Positions 8,197 through 17,107 are shown, numbered from the stretch's first letter. The stretch: 64,000 bases of DNA from SZUA-430 sp034440355 (GCA_034440355.1 JAWXBY010000033.1:62001-126000); one strand, 5' to 3'. Numbers and translations: made by a program. Notes: generated by a model not told the origin, from the sequence alone.

Positions 8197-9015
8197 ATGG
8201 CTGCGGGTGTTGGCTGGGTGCGCCGAGCGCCCGGCGTGATCGATCGGATCGAGGCGTGCTTTTCGGGGACGGCGTATGCGCCGCATCGCCACGATACGTA
8301 TGCGATCGGGGTGACGCTGAAGGGCGTTCAGAGTTTCGACTATCGCGGGACGACGCGGCATTCGCGGCCGGGGCAGATGGTCATTCTGCATCCCGATGAG
8401 ATTCACGACGGACGCGCGGGCGATGACGGCGCGTTTCAGTATCGTACGGCTTATCTTGCGCCTGCCGACATTCAAGGCGTGTTGGGTGGACGTGCGCTGC
8501 CGTTCGTTGCCGGCGGTGTTTCCAGTGACCCCCGGCTTTACCGCGCGGTGTGCGCGTTGCTGGACGACTATGAGCGGCCGCTGACGGCGCATCAGTATCA
8601 GGACACCCTGTTCGATCTGGCGACGGCGCTTGAGGATGTTTCCGGTGGTGGCAAGACGATCGGGCGCGTCAACCGGCGGGCTGCGATGCAGGCGCGGGAC
8701 TTTATCGACGCGCGCATCGAGAGCGACGTCTCGCTTGACGAACTAGAGCGCGTGACGCGGCATGACCGGTGGCAGTTGTCGCGCGATTTTCGCGCGCTAT
8801 TCGGCACCAGTCCTTACCGGTATTTGCTGCTGCGCCGGCTCGATAGCGCGCGCGCCATGATGCTGGGCGGGCAGTCGATTGCCGACGCGGCTACGGCTTG
8901 CGGCTTTGCCGATCAGAGTCATTTCGGGCGGTCGTTCAAGAAGACCTTCGGATTGACGCCCAATGCATGGTTGAGGGCCATCCGGCGCTCGCACGATCGT
9001 TCTAGACCCGCGTGA
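8197..9015 (+). CDS. AraC family transcriptional regulator
   Basis: 272 residues: an N-terminal cupin-type sensing domain (HRHDTYAIGVTLKG ... GQMVILHPDEIHDGRAG) and a C-terminal pair of helix-turn-helix motifs (SLDELERVTRHDRWQLSRDF; SIADAATACGFADQSHFGRSFKKTFG-type arrangement ending in NAWLRAI). This is the layout of activators such as the ones that respond to small hydrophilic ligands. It starts 90 nt from the divergent DUF1993 gene and is followed after 24 nt by the CPBP protease gene, so either could be a target. Ligand unknown. Confidence 0.93.
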   Translation: MAAGVGWVRRAPGVIDRIEACFSGTAYAPHRHDTYAIGVTLKGVQSFDYRGTTRHSRPGQMVILHPDEIHDGRAGDDGAFQYRTAYLAPADIQGVLGGRALPFVAGGVSSDPRLYRAVCALLDDYERPLTAHQYQDTLFDLATALEDVSGGGKTIGRVNRRAAMQARDFIDARIESDVSLDELERVTRHDRWQLSRDFRALFGTSPYRYLLLRRLDSARAMMLGGQSIADAATACGFADQSHFGRSFKKTFGLTPNAWLRAIRRSHDRSRPA

Positions 9016-9039
9016 TGCCGGCGGCCTTAAGTAGGCCGC

Positions 9040-9963
9040 ATGAACACATCGCTCCTCAAGCCCGTTGCACTCTATTCGGCGGACCACGCGAAGGGCTGGA
9101 TTCCCTGGGGTGCGCTCGCGCCGTTCCTGTGCCTTGTGCTTGTTGTTGCGCCGTCGCTCGGCGCAGAGAATCTGCTCGAATATCTTGGATTGCTGGATGC
9201 AAAGGGCGACGCCGTTGGGTTCAACGGTCTCGTTGCATTGCTGCTGTTTCCGTTTTCGATGATGGCGCTTGCCGTCGTGGTTTGGGTTTTGCTCGTCGAG
9301 CGGCGGTCGCTCGCCACGGCCGGGCTTGTCGGCCGCTGGGGCGCGGCGAAGTTCGTGTTGGGTCACGCGATCGGGCTGATCACGATCTGCGCTGTGGTCG
9401 GGGCGATTTGGTTGGCGGGCGGGCTTGAAGCGGGCGAGCCGTGGAAGGCCGCTCAGTCACCGGATGCGCTGATGCGTATCGGTATTCTGCTCGTGTGTTT
9501 CGCTGTGCAGTCGAGCGCCGAGGAATTTGTCTTTCGCGGCTGGCTGCTGTCGGCGATTGCGCGCAAGTTCAATGTCGCGCTCGCCGTCGTGCTGTCGTCG
9601 ATGGTGTTCTCGCTGTTGCACTATGGGCCGGGGCAACCATGGCTTGTCACGCTGGGCACGTTTTTGTTTGGCCTGTTCGCGTGCGCCTGGGCGCTGAAGG
9701 CCGGCAGCATTTGGGGCGTGATGGGTTGGCACGCCGGGTGGAATTGGCTGTTGGCGACCGGGTTCGAGTTGCCGGTGACGGGTCTCGATGCCGACGTGCC
9801 GGCGCTGCTCGTCCATCTGACCGCCATTGGTCCGCGCGAGCTGACGGGCGGCGCGCAGGGGCCGGAGGGAAGCCTGTTCTGCTTGCTCTTCTTTGCCGGC
9901 GCGATCGGGTGGCTGATGTGGCGGTCCAGGGGACACCCTGATGCGTCGAGTGCGACGGCTTAG
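9040..9963 (+). CDS. CPBP family intramembrane glutamic endopeptidase
   Basis: 307 residues with about eight membrane helices. The CPBP (Abi/CAAX protease-like) motifs are present: AEEFVFRGWL with the paired glutamates, FSLLHYG with the first histidine, and GWHAGWNW with the second. These residues form the active site of Rce1-type intramembrane proteases. Bacterial members have roles in prenyl-protein processing, bacteriocin immunity and envelope control; none can be picked here. It follows the AraC gene by 24 nt and overlaps the stop of the convergent GFA gene by 4 nt. Confidence 0.9.
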   Translation: MNTSLLKPVALYSADHAKGWIPWGALAPFLCLVLVVAPSLGAENLLEYLGLLDAKGDAVGFNGLVALLLFPFSMMALAVVVWVLLVERRSLATAGLVGRWGAAKFVLGHAIGLITICAVVGAIWLAGGLEAGEPWKAAQSPDALMRIGILLVCFAVQSSAEEFVFRGWLLSAIARKFNVALAVVLSSMVFSLLHYGPGQPWLVTLGTFLFGLFACAWALKAGSIWGVMGWHAGWNWLLATGFELPVTGLDADVPALLVHLTAIGPRELTGGAQGPEGSLFCLLFFAGAIGWLMWRSRGHPDASSATA

Positions 9964-10295
9964 GGTCCGGCGATTTTGCGCAGCTTCGCCTTTGCGACGA
10001 CGTCCGGGGCCATCAGGCGGGCGTTGACGGCCATGCGGTCGTGAGTCTTGTCGGCCGGCGCCCAGTGCGTGGTGCAGCCGCAGGTCTTGCAGGTGTGGAA
10101 TTCGATCATCTTGTCGCCCCACATGTAGATCTGCGTCGCGCCCTCCGCGGGGATGAGGCGCACGTCCTTGGGCGAATAATATGCCCACAGCGTACCCTTC
10201 TTGCGGCAGATGGAGCAGGCGCACTCGGTCACCGTGTCGGGCGCGGTGGCGATTTCCATGCGTAGCGCGCCGCAGTGGCAAGAGGCTTCGATCAT
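9960..10295 (-). CDS. GFA family protein (zinc-binding, CENP-V/GFA fold)
   Basis: 111 residues of the GFA (glutathione-dependent formaldehyde-activating enzyme) fold. The zinc ligands are in SCHCGALR, ECACSICRKKG and CKTCGCTTHW. These small proteins bind zinc and are often annotated as formaldehyde-glutathione condensing enzymes, although that activity is doubtful for most. A second GFA gene with a frameshift lies 12 nt upstream, so the two probably form one transcription unit and arose by duplication or tandem acquisition. Confidence 0.92.
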   Translation of the reverse strand: MIEASCHCGALRMEIATAPDTVTECACSICRKKGTLWAYYSPKDVRLIPAEGATQIYMWGDKMIEFHTCKTCGCTTHWAPADKTHDRMAVNARLMAPDVVAKAKLRKIAGP

Positions 10296-10307
10296 CGTGC
10301 GTCGCTC

Positions 10308-10708
10308 TTATTGCCGGTCGTATTTGGGAATATCGGTCAGGTCGGCGGACCAGGGCAGGGCGGAGCTGCACCACATCCGGCGGCGCGGCGTGCCGAGGGC
10401 TGCGCGTTGGCTGATGACGCCGAGGCGGAGCGAGTAGTGCGGTGGGTTTTCGGGGGCGGCGGCGTAGATGGGGGTGCCGCAGTCGGGGCAGAAGGCGTGG
10501 GCGCGCTTCGCGCCGCTGTCGGCGGTCTTGATGTAGATCTTCGGTTCGCCCTTCAAGACGAATGTTTCGGCGCGGGCGTGGATGGTGGGGCGGTAGGCGC
10601 TGCCGGTCAGCTTCTGGCAGTCGGTGCAGTGGCAGATGATAACCTTGCCCGGCTCGACTTCCGCCTCGTAAGCGATCTTCCGCAGTGGCAGCTGCCGTCG
10701 ATTTTCAT
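10308..10708 (-). pseudogene. second GFA family gene with a single-base frameshift
   Basis: Reading from ATG at 10708 gives MKIDGSCHCG and then goes out of frame; shifting by one base at about 10679-10681 restores a normal GFA sequence (KIAYEAEVEPGK, ICHCTDCQKLTG, then AFCPDCGTPIY) to the stop at 10308. The total of 401 nt is one short of a whole number of codons, so a base is missing. The rest shows no other damage and all zinc cysteines are present. It may be a recent mutation or a sequencing/assembly error. A shorter frame starting at 10556 (MKGEPKIYIK) encodes only the C-terminal part. Confidence 0.8.
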
Positions 10709-10718
10709 GGTGTCCCTT

Positions 10719-11132
10719 TCAGCTGCTCCATTGCGCGCGGTTGGCGTCGATGAATTGCATGAACGCCGTCCAGTAGGGGCGCCAATCCTGCGTGGCGTTG
10801 CAGGTGCGGACCACGGCGCGGAAGTTGTTGATGTCTGTCGATTCGACTTCGATCGTGACGCCGTAGGGGCTCGTCTCAAGGAGCAGCACGACCCAGCCTC
10901 TTTTGTCGGTGGCGCTGCCGACGCCGAGCGACTTGCCGGCGGCGTAGGTGCGGACGGCCGCAAGGAAATCTTCGCGCTTTGAAGCGACGACGCGAATGGC
11001 GGTGGTGTCGAGTTCGGTTTCGTCCTTGGGGCCGCGGCATTTTTCGTCGGGCTGCGCGAACGCCGGTGGCGCAAGCGGGGCGAGCATGGCGAGCGCGATC
11101 AGCGCTGCGATAGATCCGCGGTTCAAGTTCAT
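10719..11132 (-). CDS. secreted protein, unknown function
   Basis: 137 residues starting MNLNRGSIAALIALAML, a clear signal peptide with likely cleavage after PPAFA. The mature part has two cysteines (EKCRGP and RTCNATQ) likely to form a disulfide, and alternating hydrophobic strands (GWVVLLLETSPYGVTIEVE). No family recognised. The in-frame open region upstream to 12026 is a shadow of the MlaF gene. A start ten codons upstream (MRLGLESLHR) is possible. It ends 10 nt before the start of the GFA pseudogene. Confidence 0.65.
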   Translation of the reverse strand: MNLNRGSIAALIALAMLAPLAPPAFAQPDEKCRGPKDETELDTTAIRVVASKREDFLAAVRTYAAGKSLGVGSATDKRGWVVLLLETSPYGVTIEVESTDINNFRAVVRTCNATQDWRPYWTAFMQFIDANRAQWSS

Positions 11133-11213
11133 TCGGTGTAGACTTTCGAGCCCTAGTCTCATCGCGGACAGTAAGGCTCGCCAAGCGTCACGGCGCAACG
11201 TGGCGGCTTGCCT

Positions 11214-11225
11214 CCCGGGATGACA
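11214..11225. repeat. half-site of the intergenic palindromic repeat
   Basis: CCCGGGATGACA here is identical to the right outer arm of the large palindromic repeat at 51910-52024. No matching left arm (TGTCATCCCGG) is nearby, so this looks like a truncated copy, in the 110-nt gap after the MlaF gene. Confidence 0.4.
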
Positions 11226-11242
11226 AACTTGTGAGGCGCGAG

Positions 11243-12013
11243 TTAGCGCGCGACTTCCATTTTGATGGGGCCTTCGGCGCGGCCGTGGATGAACTGGTCG
11301 ACGTACGGATTGCCGGAGTTGTCGATGTCTTCCTTGCGGCCGGTCCAGATGATCTTGCCCTTGTAGATCATCGCTATTTTGTCGGCGATTTTGCGGGCGC
11401 TGGCCATGTCGTGGGTGATCGAGAGCGTAGTCACGCCCATGTCTTTCACCGTCGCCACGATCAGGTCGTTGATGACGTCGGCCATGATCGGATCTAGGCC
11501 GGTGGTCGGTTCGTCGAAGAAGATGATTTCGGGTTCGGCGGCGATGGCGCGGGCGAGGCCCACGCGCTTTTGCATGCCGCCCGACAATTCGCTGGGCGAG
11601 AGTTCGCCGACTTCCGGGCCGAGGCCCACCTTCGCCAGCTTTTGCAGCGCGATCTTCTTCGCTTCGGCGCGGCCGAGGCCGCGGCCTTGGATGAGAGCGA
11701 AGGCGACGTTTTCCCAGACCTTCAACGAGTCGAAGAGAGCGGCGGCTTGGAAGAGCATGCCGAATTTGCTGTTCACCGTTTCGCGCGCGCGGCCGGTGAG
11801 GCGCGTGACTTCTTGGCCGTCGACTTTGATCGAGCCTTTGTCGGGTGTGATCAATCCCAAGATGCTCTTGATCGTCACCGATTTGCCGGTACCGGAGCCG
11901 CCGATGATGACGAGCGACTCGCCGGGCTGAACGGACAGGTTGATGCCGTCGAGGACGATCTTCGAGCCGAAGCGTTTGTGGACGTCCTTCATCTCGATCT
12001 TGGGCGTGATCAT
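11243..12013 (-). CDS. ABC transporter ATP-binding protein, MlaF type
   Basis: 256 residues with Walker A GGSGTGKSVT, signature LSGGMQKRVGLARA and Walker B EIIFFDEPTTGLDP. The N-terminal ITPKIEMKDVHKRFG and the TGLDPIMADVINDLI string match ATPases of Mla/Ttg2 phospholipid transport. In that system MlaF drives MlaE to move phospholipids between the outer and inner membranes. The gene overlaps the MlaE-like permease as ATGA. MlaD (substrate-binding MCE protein) is not adjacent; the locus is therefore a two-gene version, with other parts elsewhere. Confidence 0.92.
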   Translation of the reverse strand: MITPKIEMKDVHKRFGSKIVLDGINLSVQPGESLVIIGGSGTGKSVTIKSILGLITPDKGSIKVDGQEVTRLTGRARETVNSKFGMLFQAAALFDSLKVWENVAFALIQGRGLGRAEAKKIALQKLAKVGLGPEVGELSPSELSGGMQKRVGLARAIAAEPEIIFFDEPTTGLDPIMADVINDLIVATVKDMGVTTLSITHDMASARKIADKIAMIYKGKIIWTGRKEDIDNSGNPYVDQFIHGRAEGPIKMEVAR

Positions 12014-12789
12014 CGGCTGCCCTCACCGAAGAAGAGCGAGGTCATGACGTAGTTGGCGGCCAGGATCAGGATCGCGGCGGAGACGACGGCGTTCGTGGTC
12101 GCGGCGCCGACGCCTTGTGCGCCACCCTTGGAGTTGTAGCCGTGGTAACAACCCATCAGCGCGATGATGAACCCGAAGACCGCGGCCTTATAGAGGCCCG
12201 AGGTGACGTCGCCGAACTTCAGGAAGTCCACGGTATTCTTGAGGTAGACCGCCGAGTTGAAATCCAGCGAGTAGACGCCAACGACCCAGCCGCCCATCAC
12301 GCCGATGATATCGGCGATGGCGACGAGGATGGGCATTGTCAGCACTGCTGCGACGAGGCGCGGGGCCACGAGGTACTTGAACGGATTGGTCGAAAGAGTG
12401 ACGAGGGCGTCGATCTGCTCTGTCACGCGCATGGTGCCGAGTTCGGCGGCGATCGCGGCCGACACGCGGCCGGCTACCATCAAGCCCGCCATGACGGGGC
12501 CGAGCTCGCGCGTGATGCCGAGGACTACGATCTGCGGGACCAGCGTCTCGGCGCCGATGTCGCTGCCGACGAAGATCTGCAAGGCGAGTGCGCCACCGGT
12601 GAAGAAGGCGGTCAAGCCCACAACGGGGAGCGAAAAGTAACCGATGCGCAGCATCTGCTGCCCGATGAGGCGCAGGTAAACCGGCGGCATGAATACGGCC
12701 GGCACGGCCTGCGACGCGAACATCGAGATGCGGCCGATCTCGCGCAGGAAGGCGATGACGAAGCGGCCGACGAGGGCAAAGGGATTCAT
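12010..12789 (-). CDS. MlaE family lipid ABC transporter permease
   Basis: 259 residues with five or so hydrophobic helices and the MlaE permease landmarks ITRELGPVMAGLMVAGRVSAAIAAELG and MRVTEQIDAL, plus the N-terminal amphipathic interface helix. The ATG at 12789 (MNPFALVGRFVIAFLREIG) is 4 nt after the alr stop, so alr-mlaE-mlaF look co-transcribed. The open frame upstream to 12960 is an alr shadow. Functions in phospholipid trafficking with the MlaF ATPase. Confidence 0.93.
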   Translation of the reverse strand: MNPFALVGRFVIAFLREIGRISMFASQAVPAVFMPPVYLRLIGQQMLRIGYFSLPVVGLTAFFTGGALALQIFVGSDIGAETLVPQIVVLGITRELGPVMAGLMVAGRVSAAIAAELGTMRVTEQIDALVTLSTNPFKYLVAPRLVAAVLTMPILVAIADIIGVMGGWVVGVYSLDFNSAVYLKNTVDFLKFGDVTSGLYKAAVFGFIIALMGCYHGYNSKGGAQGVGAATTNAVVSAAILILAANYVMTSLFFGEGSR

Positions 12790-12793
12790 GCGT

Positions 12794-13861
12794 TCAACGC
12801 GCCCCTGTGTAGTGGCGCTCGATCCGGGGGCCGAGGCGCGTGTAGATTTCGTACGGCAACGTGCCGGCGGCGCGCGCCAGATCGTCGACGGTTTGGCTCT
12901 CGCCGATGAATTCGACCGCCGTGCCGGGGTTGGTTTCGCGCTCAGGCACCTGGGTGACATCGAGCGTGACGAGGTCCATCGACACGCGCCCGACGATGGG
13001 ACATTTCACGCCTGCGATCACACCATGTCCCCTGTTCGACAGCGAACGCATCAGGCCGTCGGCATAGCCTATGGCCGCGATGCCCAAACGCCGCGGCCCG
13101 CTTGCGGAATAGGTGGCTCCGTAACCGACGGTATCCCCCCTGTCAATCGAACGTACCTGCAGCAGGGGCGCCGTCAATCTTACCGTGCCACGCATCGGGT
13201 TTTCGCTCGATTTCCCGGGGTTCCCGCCATAAAGGGCAATGCCGGGCCGCACCAAGTCGAAGGCGAAGGGGGTGCCCAGGAAACAACCCCCCGATGCAGC
13301 CAGGCTGAAGCGGGTGTTGGAGAATCGGTTGGTGAGCGCGCGGAAGCGGGCGAGCTGCTCCTCGTTCTTCGCATGCTCCGGGTCGTCGGCGGAGGCGAGG
13401 TGGCTCATCACCAGCGACGGCGCCGCCGCGCCTTCGACGAGCGCGAGGTCGGCTTCCGACAGGCCGAGGCGCGACATGCCGGTGTCGAGATGAAGGCCGT
13501 GTTCGGTACGCAAGCCCGCCTTCAGCCAATCGATCAGCTGCGGCTTGCTGGAGATGACCGGCGCGATCTTATGTTCGGCGAAGATAGCGCGGTGTGCCGC
13601 GTCGTAGCCGTGCAGGACGAAGATCGTGGCGTTCGGGATCGTCGGGCGAAGCGCCGCGCCTTCTTCGACATGCGCGACGAAGAACGTCTTGCAGCCTGCC
13701 GCGGACAGCGCGAGCGCGATGGGCCTTGCGCCGAGGCCGTAGCCGTCGGCCTTCACGACGGCCGCGACCTCCGCCGGCTTCACCTGAGCGATGAGGCGGC
13801 GGTAGTTCTCGACGATAGCGAGCAGGTCGATGGTCAGCGTGGGGCGCGAGAGAGCGTGCAT
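12794..13861 (-). CDS. alr: alanine racemase
   Basis: 355 residues, the normal size. Makes D-alanine for peptidoglycan. The PLP lysine is Lys37 in VVKADGYG; the second half has the catalytic tyrosine region VGYGATYSASG and the conserved MDLVTLDVT and RLGPRIERHY. The start MHALSRPTLTIDLLAIVENYRRL at 13861 fits the family; a TTG at 13894 is possible but adds nothing. In related genomes alr follows dnaB directly and precedes radA; here it is separated from both. Confidence 0.95.
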   Translation of the reverse strand: MHALSRPTLTIDLLAIVENYRRLIAQVKPAEVAAVVKADGYGLGARPIALALSAAGCKTFFVAHVEEGAALRPTIPNATIFVLHGYDAAHRAIFAEHKIAPVISSKPQLIDWLKAGLRTEHGLHLDTGMSRLGLSEADLALVEGAAAPSLVMSHLASADDPEHAKNEEQLARFRALTNRFSNTRFSLAASGGCFLGTPFAFDLVRPGIALYGGNPGKSSENPMRGTVRLTAPLLQVRSIDRGDTVGYGATYSASGPRRLGIAAIGYADGLMRSLSNRGHGVIAGVKCPIVGRVSMDLVTLDVTQVPERETNPGTAVEFIGESQTVDDLARAAGTLPYEIYTRLGPRIERHYTGAR

Positions 13862-13912
13862 CAGCCTCGCGGGTAGCACGGAATGTGGGGCCAAACCAAG
13901 GCGTTCCCCGCG

Positions 13913-14395
13913 TTACTCAACCGCCAGGTTGGGCTCGTCGAGGATGTCGCGCAGTTCACGCGTGCGTCGGGCCGTTTCGTCGAGGCGGCAGAAGGCGGCG
14001 AGCATCAGGCCCCAGCTGCCGTTCGCGGTGCCGAGAAAGGCGCACTTTGCGTTGCGGTAGGCGAGCCACTGCCGCTGCACGTCCTTAAGCAGCGCGAAAC
14101 GTATGTCACCAACATAGGCGGGCATGAACGACCATGTCTTGTTCAGCAGCTCGTCCCATGCGGCGGTTTCGTTGTCGGCGCAGGTCGCGTGCGCCGCCTC
14201 GCCACCGGCGGAGATCGCGTCGTCGCACGGGCCCTGGATGATGCCGACGCATTTTGCATCGTCGTCCTGTTTGTCGAGGCAGGCCTCGATGTCGCGCGCG
14301 GCCTTCGCGATTTGCGATTTGGTGAGCAGCGGATCGGCGATTGCCGCGCTGCAGAGCGCAACGGCGGCGAAAATGAGAGTGATGCGGGTGATCAT
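13913..14395 (-). CDS. lysozyme inhibitor LprI-like secreted protein
   Basis: 160 residues with a signal peptide (MITRITLIFAAVALCSAAIA). The mature part has the LprI domain pattern: CADNETAAWDELLNKTW, then VQRQWLAYRNAKCAF, then a SWGLMLAAFCRLDETARRTREL region with conserved cysteines. LprI-type proteins inhibit C-type lysozyme in some bacteria. The ATG at 14395 gives the signal peptide; the upstream extension in the same frame is not credible. Lies between alr and dnaB, oriented as they are. Confidence 0.78.
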   Translation of the reverse strand: MITRITLIFAAVALCSAAIADPLLTKSQIAKAARDIEACLDKQDDDAKCVGIIQGPCDDAISAGGEAAHATCADNETAAWDELLNKTWSFMPAYVGDIRFALLKDVQRQWLAYRNAKCAFLGTANGSWGLMLAAFCRLDETARRTRELRDILDEPNLAVE

Positions 14396-14605
14396 GGATC
14401 GACTCTGGCGTTCATTCGAAGTGTGGCATGGCCGTATGGATCGTGACGACATTTCCTTCGCCCGGCGCGCGCTGATGCTGCGACTCAACCGGTCGATGTG
14501 GGGCGGGCCGCAGCTAAGCTTTTATTCCTTTGTGCCGCACCCCCGTCGGCGGAACGCTCGCGGCGTCCGTTCGTTAACGAGCCGGTCTGCAGGATGGGCT
14601 CATCG

Positions 14606-15265
14606 ATGCGGTACGCAAGCGATAGGGTGATTACAGGGTTTTCGATCGTCACGTTTGCGGTCGCCACGGCTTTGGCACCCAAAGCGCCGTTTGACAGTGC
14701 GACCGTCATCTCGCGTGCTGATTCTGATCAGCGGGTTGTGCTGCAACTCAACCTCGCGCCGGTAGCCCTGGCTTCGCTTCCCGCGCTCGACGAAAGTTCC
14801 CTGTTCGGCATCAAGGTCGAGCCTCGCGCCGTCGAGGTGCTGGCGGCCGATGAGGCTCCGCCGGCCGCGACGGCCGTGGCCGAAGCGCCGCGCAAGCGTA
14901 TCGGATCGCGCCGTGAGCGCCATCTCGCTTCGCGTTCTCGTCATGTTGGTCCGGAAGCGGTGGCCAGCGCGCCGGCGCCGACGAGCAAAGCTGATCCTGC
15001 CGTCGCCGACGTCGAGGCGCCGGCTTGGCGTCCGCGCTCGTCCGTCGCGTTGGCGCCGGAAGAAGCTGCGAGCGGACGTGCGGGACTTGGCTTCACGTTG
15101 AACGAACGCGCGTCGCTGAGTGTGGGGCCGTTGTCGTCGATGACGCCGAGTTACGCGTCTGATGCCGGACACGGCGATCTGAACGAACGCTGGCGGCTTC
15201 GCGACGACGATGACGCCTCGCGCGCGCCGGGCGCGGCCGTCGGCATGACGTTCAAGCTGAACTGA
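14606..15265 (+). CDS. hypothetical exported protein, unknown
   Basis: About 219 residues starting MRYASDRVITGFSIVTFAVATALA, a signal or membrane anchor. The middle (residues 90-150) is low-complexity, rich in Ala, Pro, Glu and Arg, so probably disordered. The end has short repeats of LGFTLNERASLSVG and VGMTFKLN type with alternating hydrophobics, which could be a small beta-strand region. No family recognised. ATG at 14594 (MGSS) is an alternative start. It runs opposite to its neighbours and ends 14 nt before the dnaB stop. Confidence 0.5.
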   Translation: MRYASDRVITGFSIVTFAVATALAPKAPFDSATVISRADSDQRVVLQLNLAPVALASLPALDESSLFGIKVEPRAVEVLAADEAPPAATAVAEAPRKRIGSRRERHLASRSRHVGPEAVASAPAPTSKADPAVADVEAPAWRPRSSVALAPEEAASGRAGLGFTLNERASLSVGPLSSMTPSYASDAGHGDLNERWRLRDDDDASRAPGAAVGMTFKLN

Positions 15266-15279
15266 CGTGCCTGGCGGAA

Positions 15280-16788
15280 CTACTTCGGGCGATTGATCTG
15301 CAGCGTGACCGTGTCTGGGCGCCGCTCCGCGGTCCGGCTTTCGTCGGCGAGATCGTAGAATTTGGTGAAGCGCGGTTCGAAGCGGAGCGTCACCTTGTTC
15401 GTCGGACCATGACGATGTTTTTCGACCAAGACGTCGGCCATGAACTCAATGGCGTTGAATTTTTCTTGCCATTTCTGTAGCGCCGCCGGGTCATCGGCTG
15501 CGGTCGGCATCTTCGTCTGCATGTAGTAGGCTTCGCGATAGATGAACATCACGACGTCGGCATCCTGCTCGATCGAGCCGGACTCGCGAAGGTCGGCGAG
15601 CGTCGGACGCTTGTCGTCGCGGTTGTCGACGCCGCGTGAAAGCTGCGACAGCGCGACGACCGGCACTGCGAGTTCTTTTGCTAGGGTTTTCAGGCCCTTC
15701 GAAATCTCGGTCACTTCCTGCACGCGGCTTTCCGCGTTGCGCTTCGATGCCGATCCGGTCAGCAGCTGCAGATAATCCACGACGATCAGGCCGAGGCCGC
15801 CGGAGCGGGCCAGCCGCCGCGATCTCGCCGCGACCTGTGCGATCGACAGGCCGCCCGTGTCGTCGATATAGAACGGCAGCCGCTCCAGTTCGGCGCCCGC
15901 ATGGATCAAAGCGTGCAGATCGCGTTCGTCCAGCTTGCCGCGCCGCATGCTGGAGCTCGATACTTCCGCCTGTTCGGCCAAGATACGCGCCGCCAATTGC
16001 TCGGCCGACATTTCGAGCGAGAAGAACGCGACGCGTCCCCCTGATTGCCCCTCGCTGCGCATGTGTTCGCGCGCAGCATGAAACGCCATGTTCGTCGCCA
16101 GCGAGGTTTTACCCATTGCGGGGCGCGCGGCGATAATAATGAGGTCGGATTTCTGGAACCCGCCCAAGAGTGAGTCCAGGTCCGCAAACCCTGTCGACAC
16201 GCCGCTGACTTTGCCGGCCGATTGATAGGCGCGTTCCGCCGCTTCGATGGCGCCGGTGACGGCTGCCTTGAACCCGCGGAAGCCGCCGCCGAAGCGGCCC
16301 TTGTCGGCGATGCGGTAGAGATTCTTTTCCGCTTCCTCGACTTGTTCGGCGGGCGAGAGGTCGATTGGCGGATCGTAGGCGACGTTGACGATTTCTTCGC
16401 CGACCTTGATCAGATCGCGGCGTTGCGAGAGTTCGAAGATCATGCGTCCGATCTCGGCCGCGTTGATCACCGACGGCGAGAAGCGCGTGAGTTCGGCGAG
16501 ATAGTCCGCGCCGCCGACGTCCTTCATCGCCGCGTCGAGTGCGAAGTAGGGGCGCAACGTCACGGGTGACGCGAGCTGACCTTTGCGGACGACGCGCGCG
16601 ATCGCTTCGAACACGCGCTGATGCAGCGGCTCGTGGAAGTGTTCGGCCTCGAGGAAGCCCGCCACGCGTTCGAACGCGTCGTTGTTGACCAGAATAGCGC
16701 CGAGCAACGCCTGTTCCGCCTCAACATCGAAGGGCGTGTGGCGGAGCGTTTCTTGAGTCTCAGGCTTGGGCGCGACGGCGAGGTTCAT
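15280..16788 (-). CDS. dnaB: replicative DNA helicase DnaB
   Basis: 502 residues from MNLAVAPKPETQ. The N-terminal domain (NVEAEQALLGAIL-type sequence FDVEAEQALLG) binds primase and gives the hexamer collar; the RecA-like C-terminal domain has Walker A ARPAMGKTSLATN, Walker B LIVVDYLQLL and the arginine-finger region. It unwinds the parental DNA at the fork. The ATG at 16788 is preferred over the in-frame TTG-like upstream start because family members start near here. Located downstream of rplI, as usual, but with its own leader. Confidence 0.97.
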   Translation of the reverse strand: MNLAVAPKPETQETLRHTPFDVEAEQALLGAILVNNDAFERVAGFLEAEHFHEPLHQRVFEAIARVVRKGQLASPVTLRPYFALDAAMKDVGGADYLAELTRFSPSVINAAEIGRMIFELSQRRDLIKVGEEIVNVAYDPPIDLSPAEQVEEAEKNLYRIADKGRFGGGFRGFKAAVTGAIEAAERAYQSAGKVSGVSTGFADLDSLLGGFQKSDLIIIAARPAMGKTSLATNMAFHAAREHMRSEGQSGGRVAFFSLEMSAEQLAARILAEQAEVSSSSMRRGKLDERDLHALIHAGAELERLPFYIDDTGGLSIAQVAARSRRLARSGGLGLIVVDYLQLLTGSASKRNAESRVQEVTEISKGLKTLAKELAVPVVALSQLSRGVDNRDDKRPTLADLRESGSIEQDADVVMFIYREAYYMQTKMPTAADDPAALQKWQEKFNAIEFMADVLVEKHRHGPTNKVTLRFEPRFTKFYDLADESRTAERRPDTVTLQINRPK

Positions 16789-17050
16789 GGGCTTTAGAAA
16801 CTGCAAAGGGGTGGGCGGTGCAATTAGCGATCGCGCGTTTTGCACAGCTCAAATTTGGCCGAAGCTTGCGCTTTTCGCGCACACGCGTTGTCAAGCGGCG
16901 CGGGGTGATTCGCTGGATAAATTTTACGACAGATCGGTTGGTGTGCGGCGATCAAATTTGCGCGCGGAAATTCATGCGGCGGTGCGGTGAAACGTCAGTT
17001 TCACCACGAAGGCACGAAGCACCTGAAGGGAGATCGAAGCTGCGGTTCGT

Positions 17051-17084
17051 CACCCCTCGCCCGCCCTTGGGCGGGAGAGGGGTG
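17051..17084. repeat. palindromic intergenic repeat (15-bp arms)
   Basis: CACCCCTCGCCCGCC at 17051-17065 pairs with GGCGGGAGAGGGGTG at 17070-17084 with one mismatch and a 4-nt loop (CTTG). This is a GC-rich hairpin of the kind seen in alphaproteobacterial intergenic spaces. Confidence 0.6.
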
Positions 17085-17107
17085 TGAGGTGCTGTGTGCC
17101 GGGCAAC

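Noticed and set aside
7000..10300. Complete Thoeris system
   Set aside because: No ThsA-like effector near the TIR gene; only an orphan TIR is supported.
12689..13876. 395-codon frame antisense to alr and mlaE
   Set aside because: Spans two supported genes on the other strand.
16818..17087. 89-codon frame in the dnaB-rplI gap
   Set aside because: Its end translates a palindromic repeat and there is no ribosome site.
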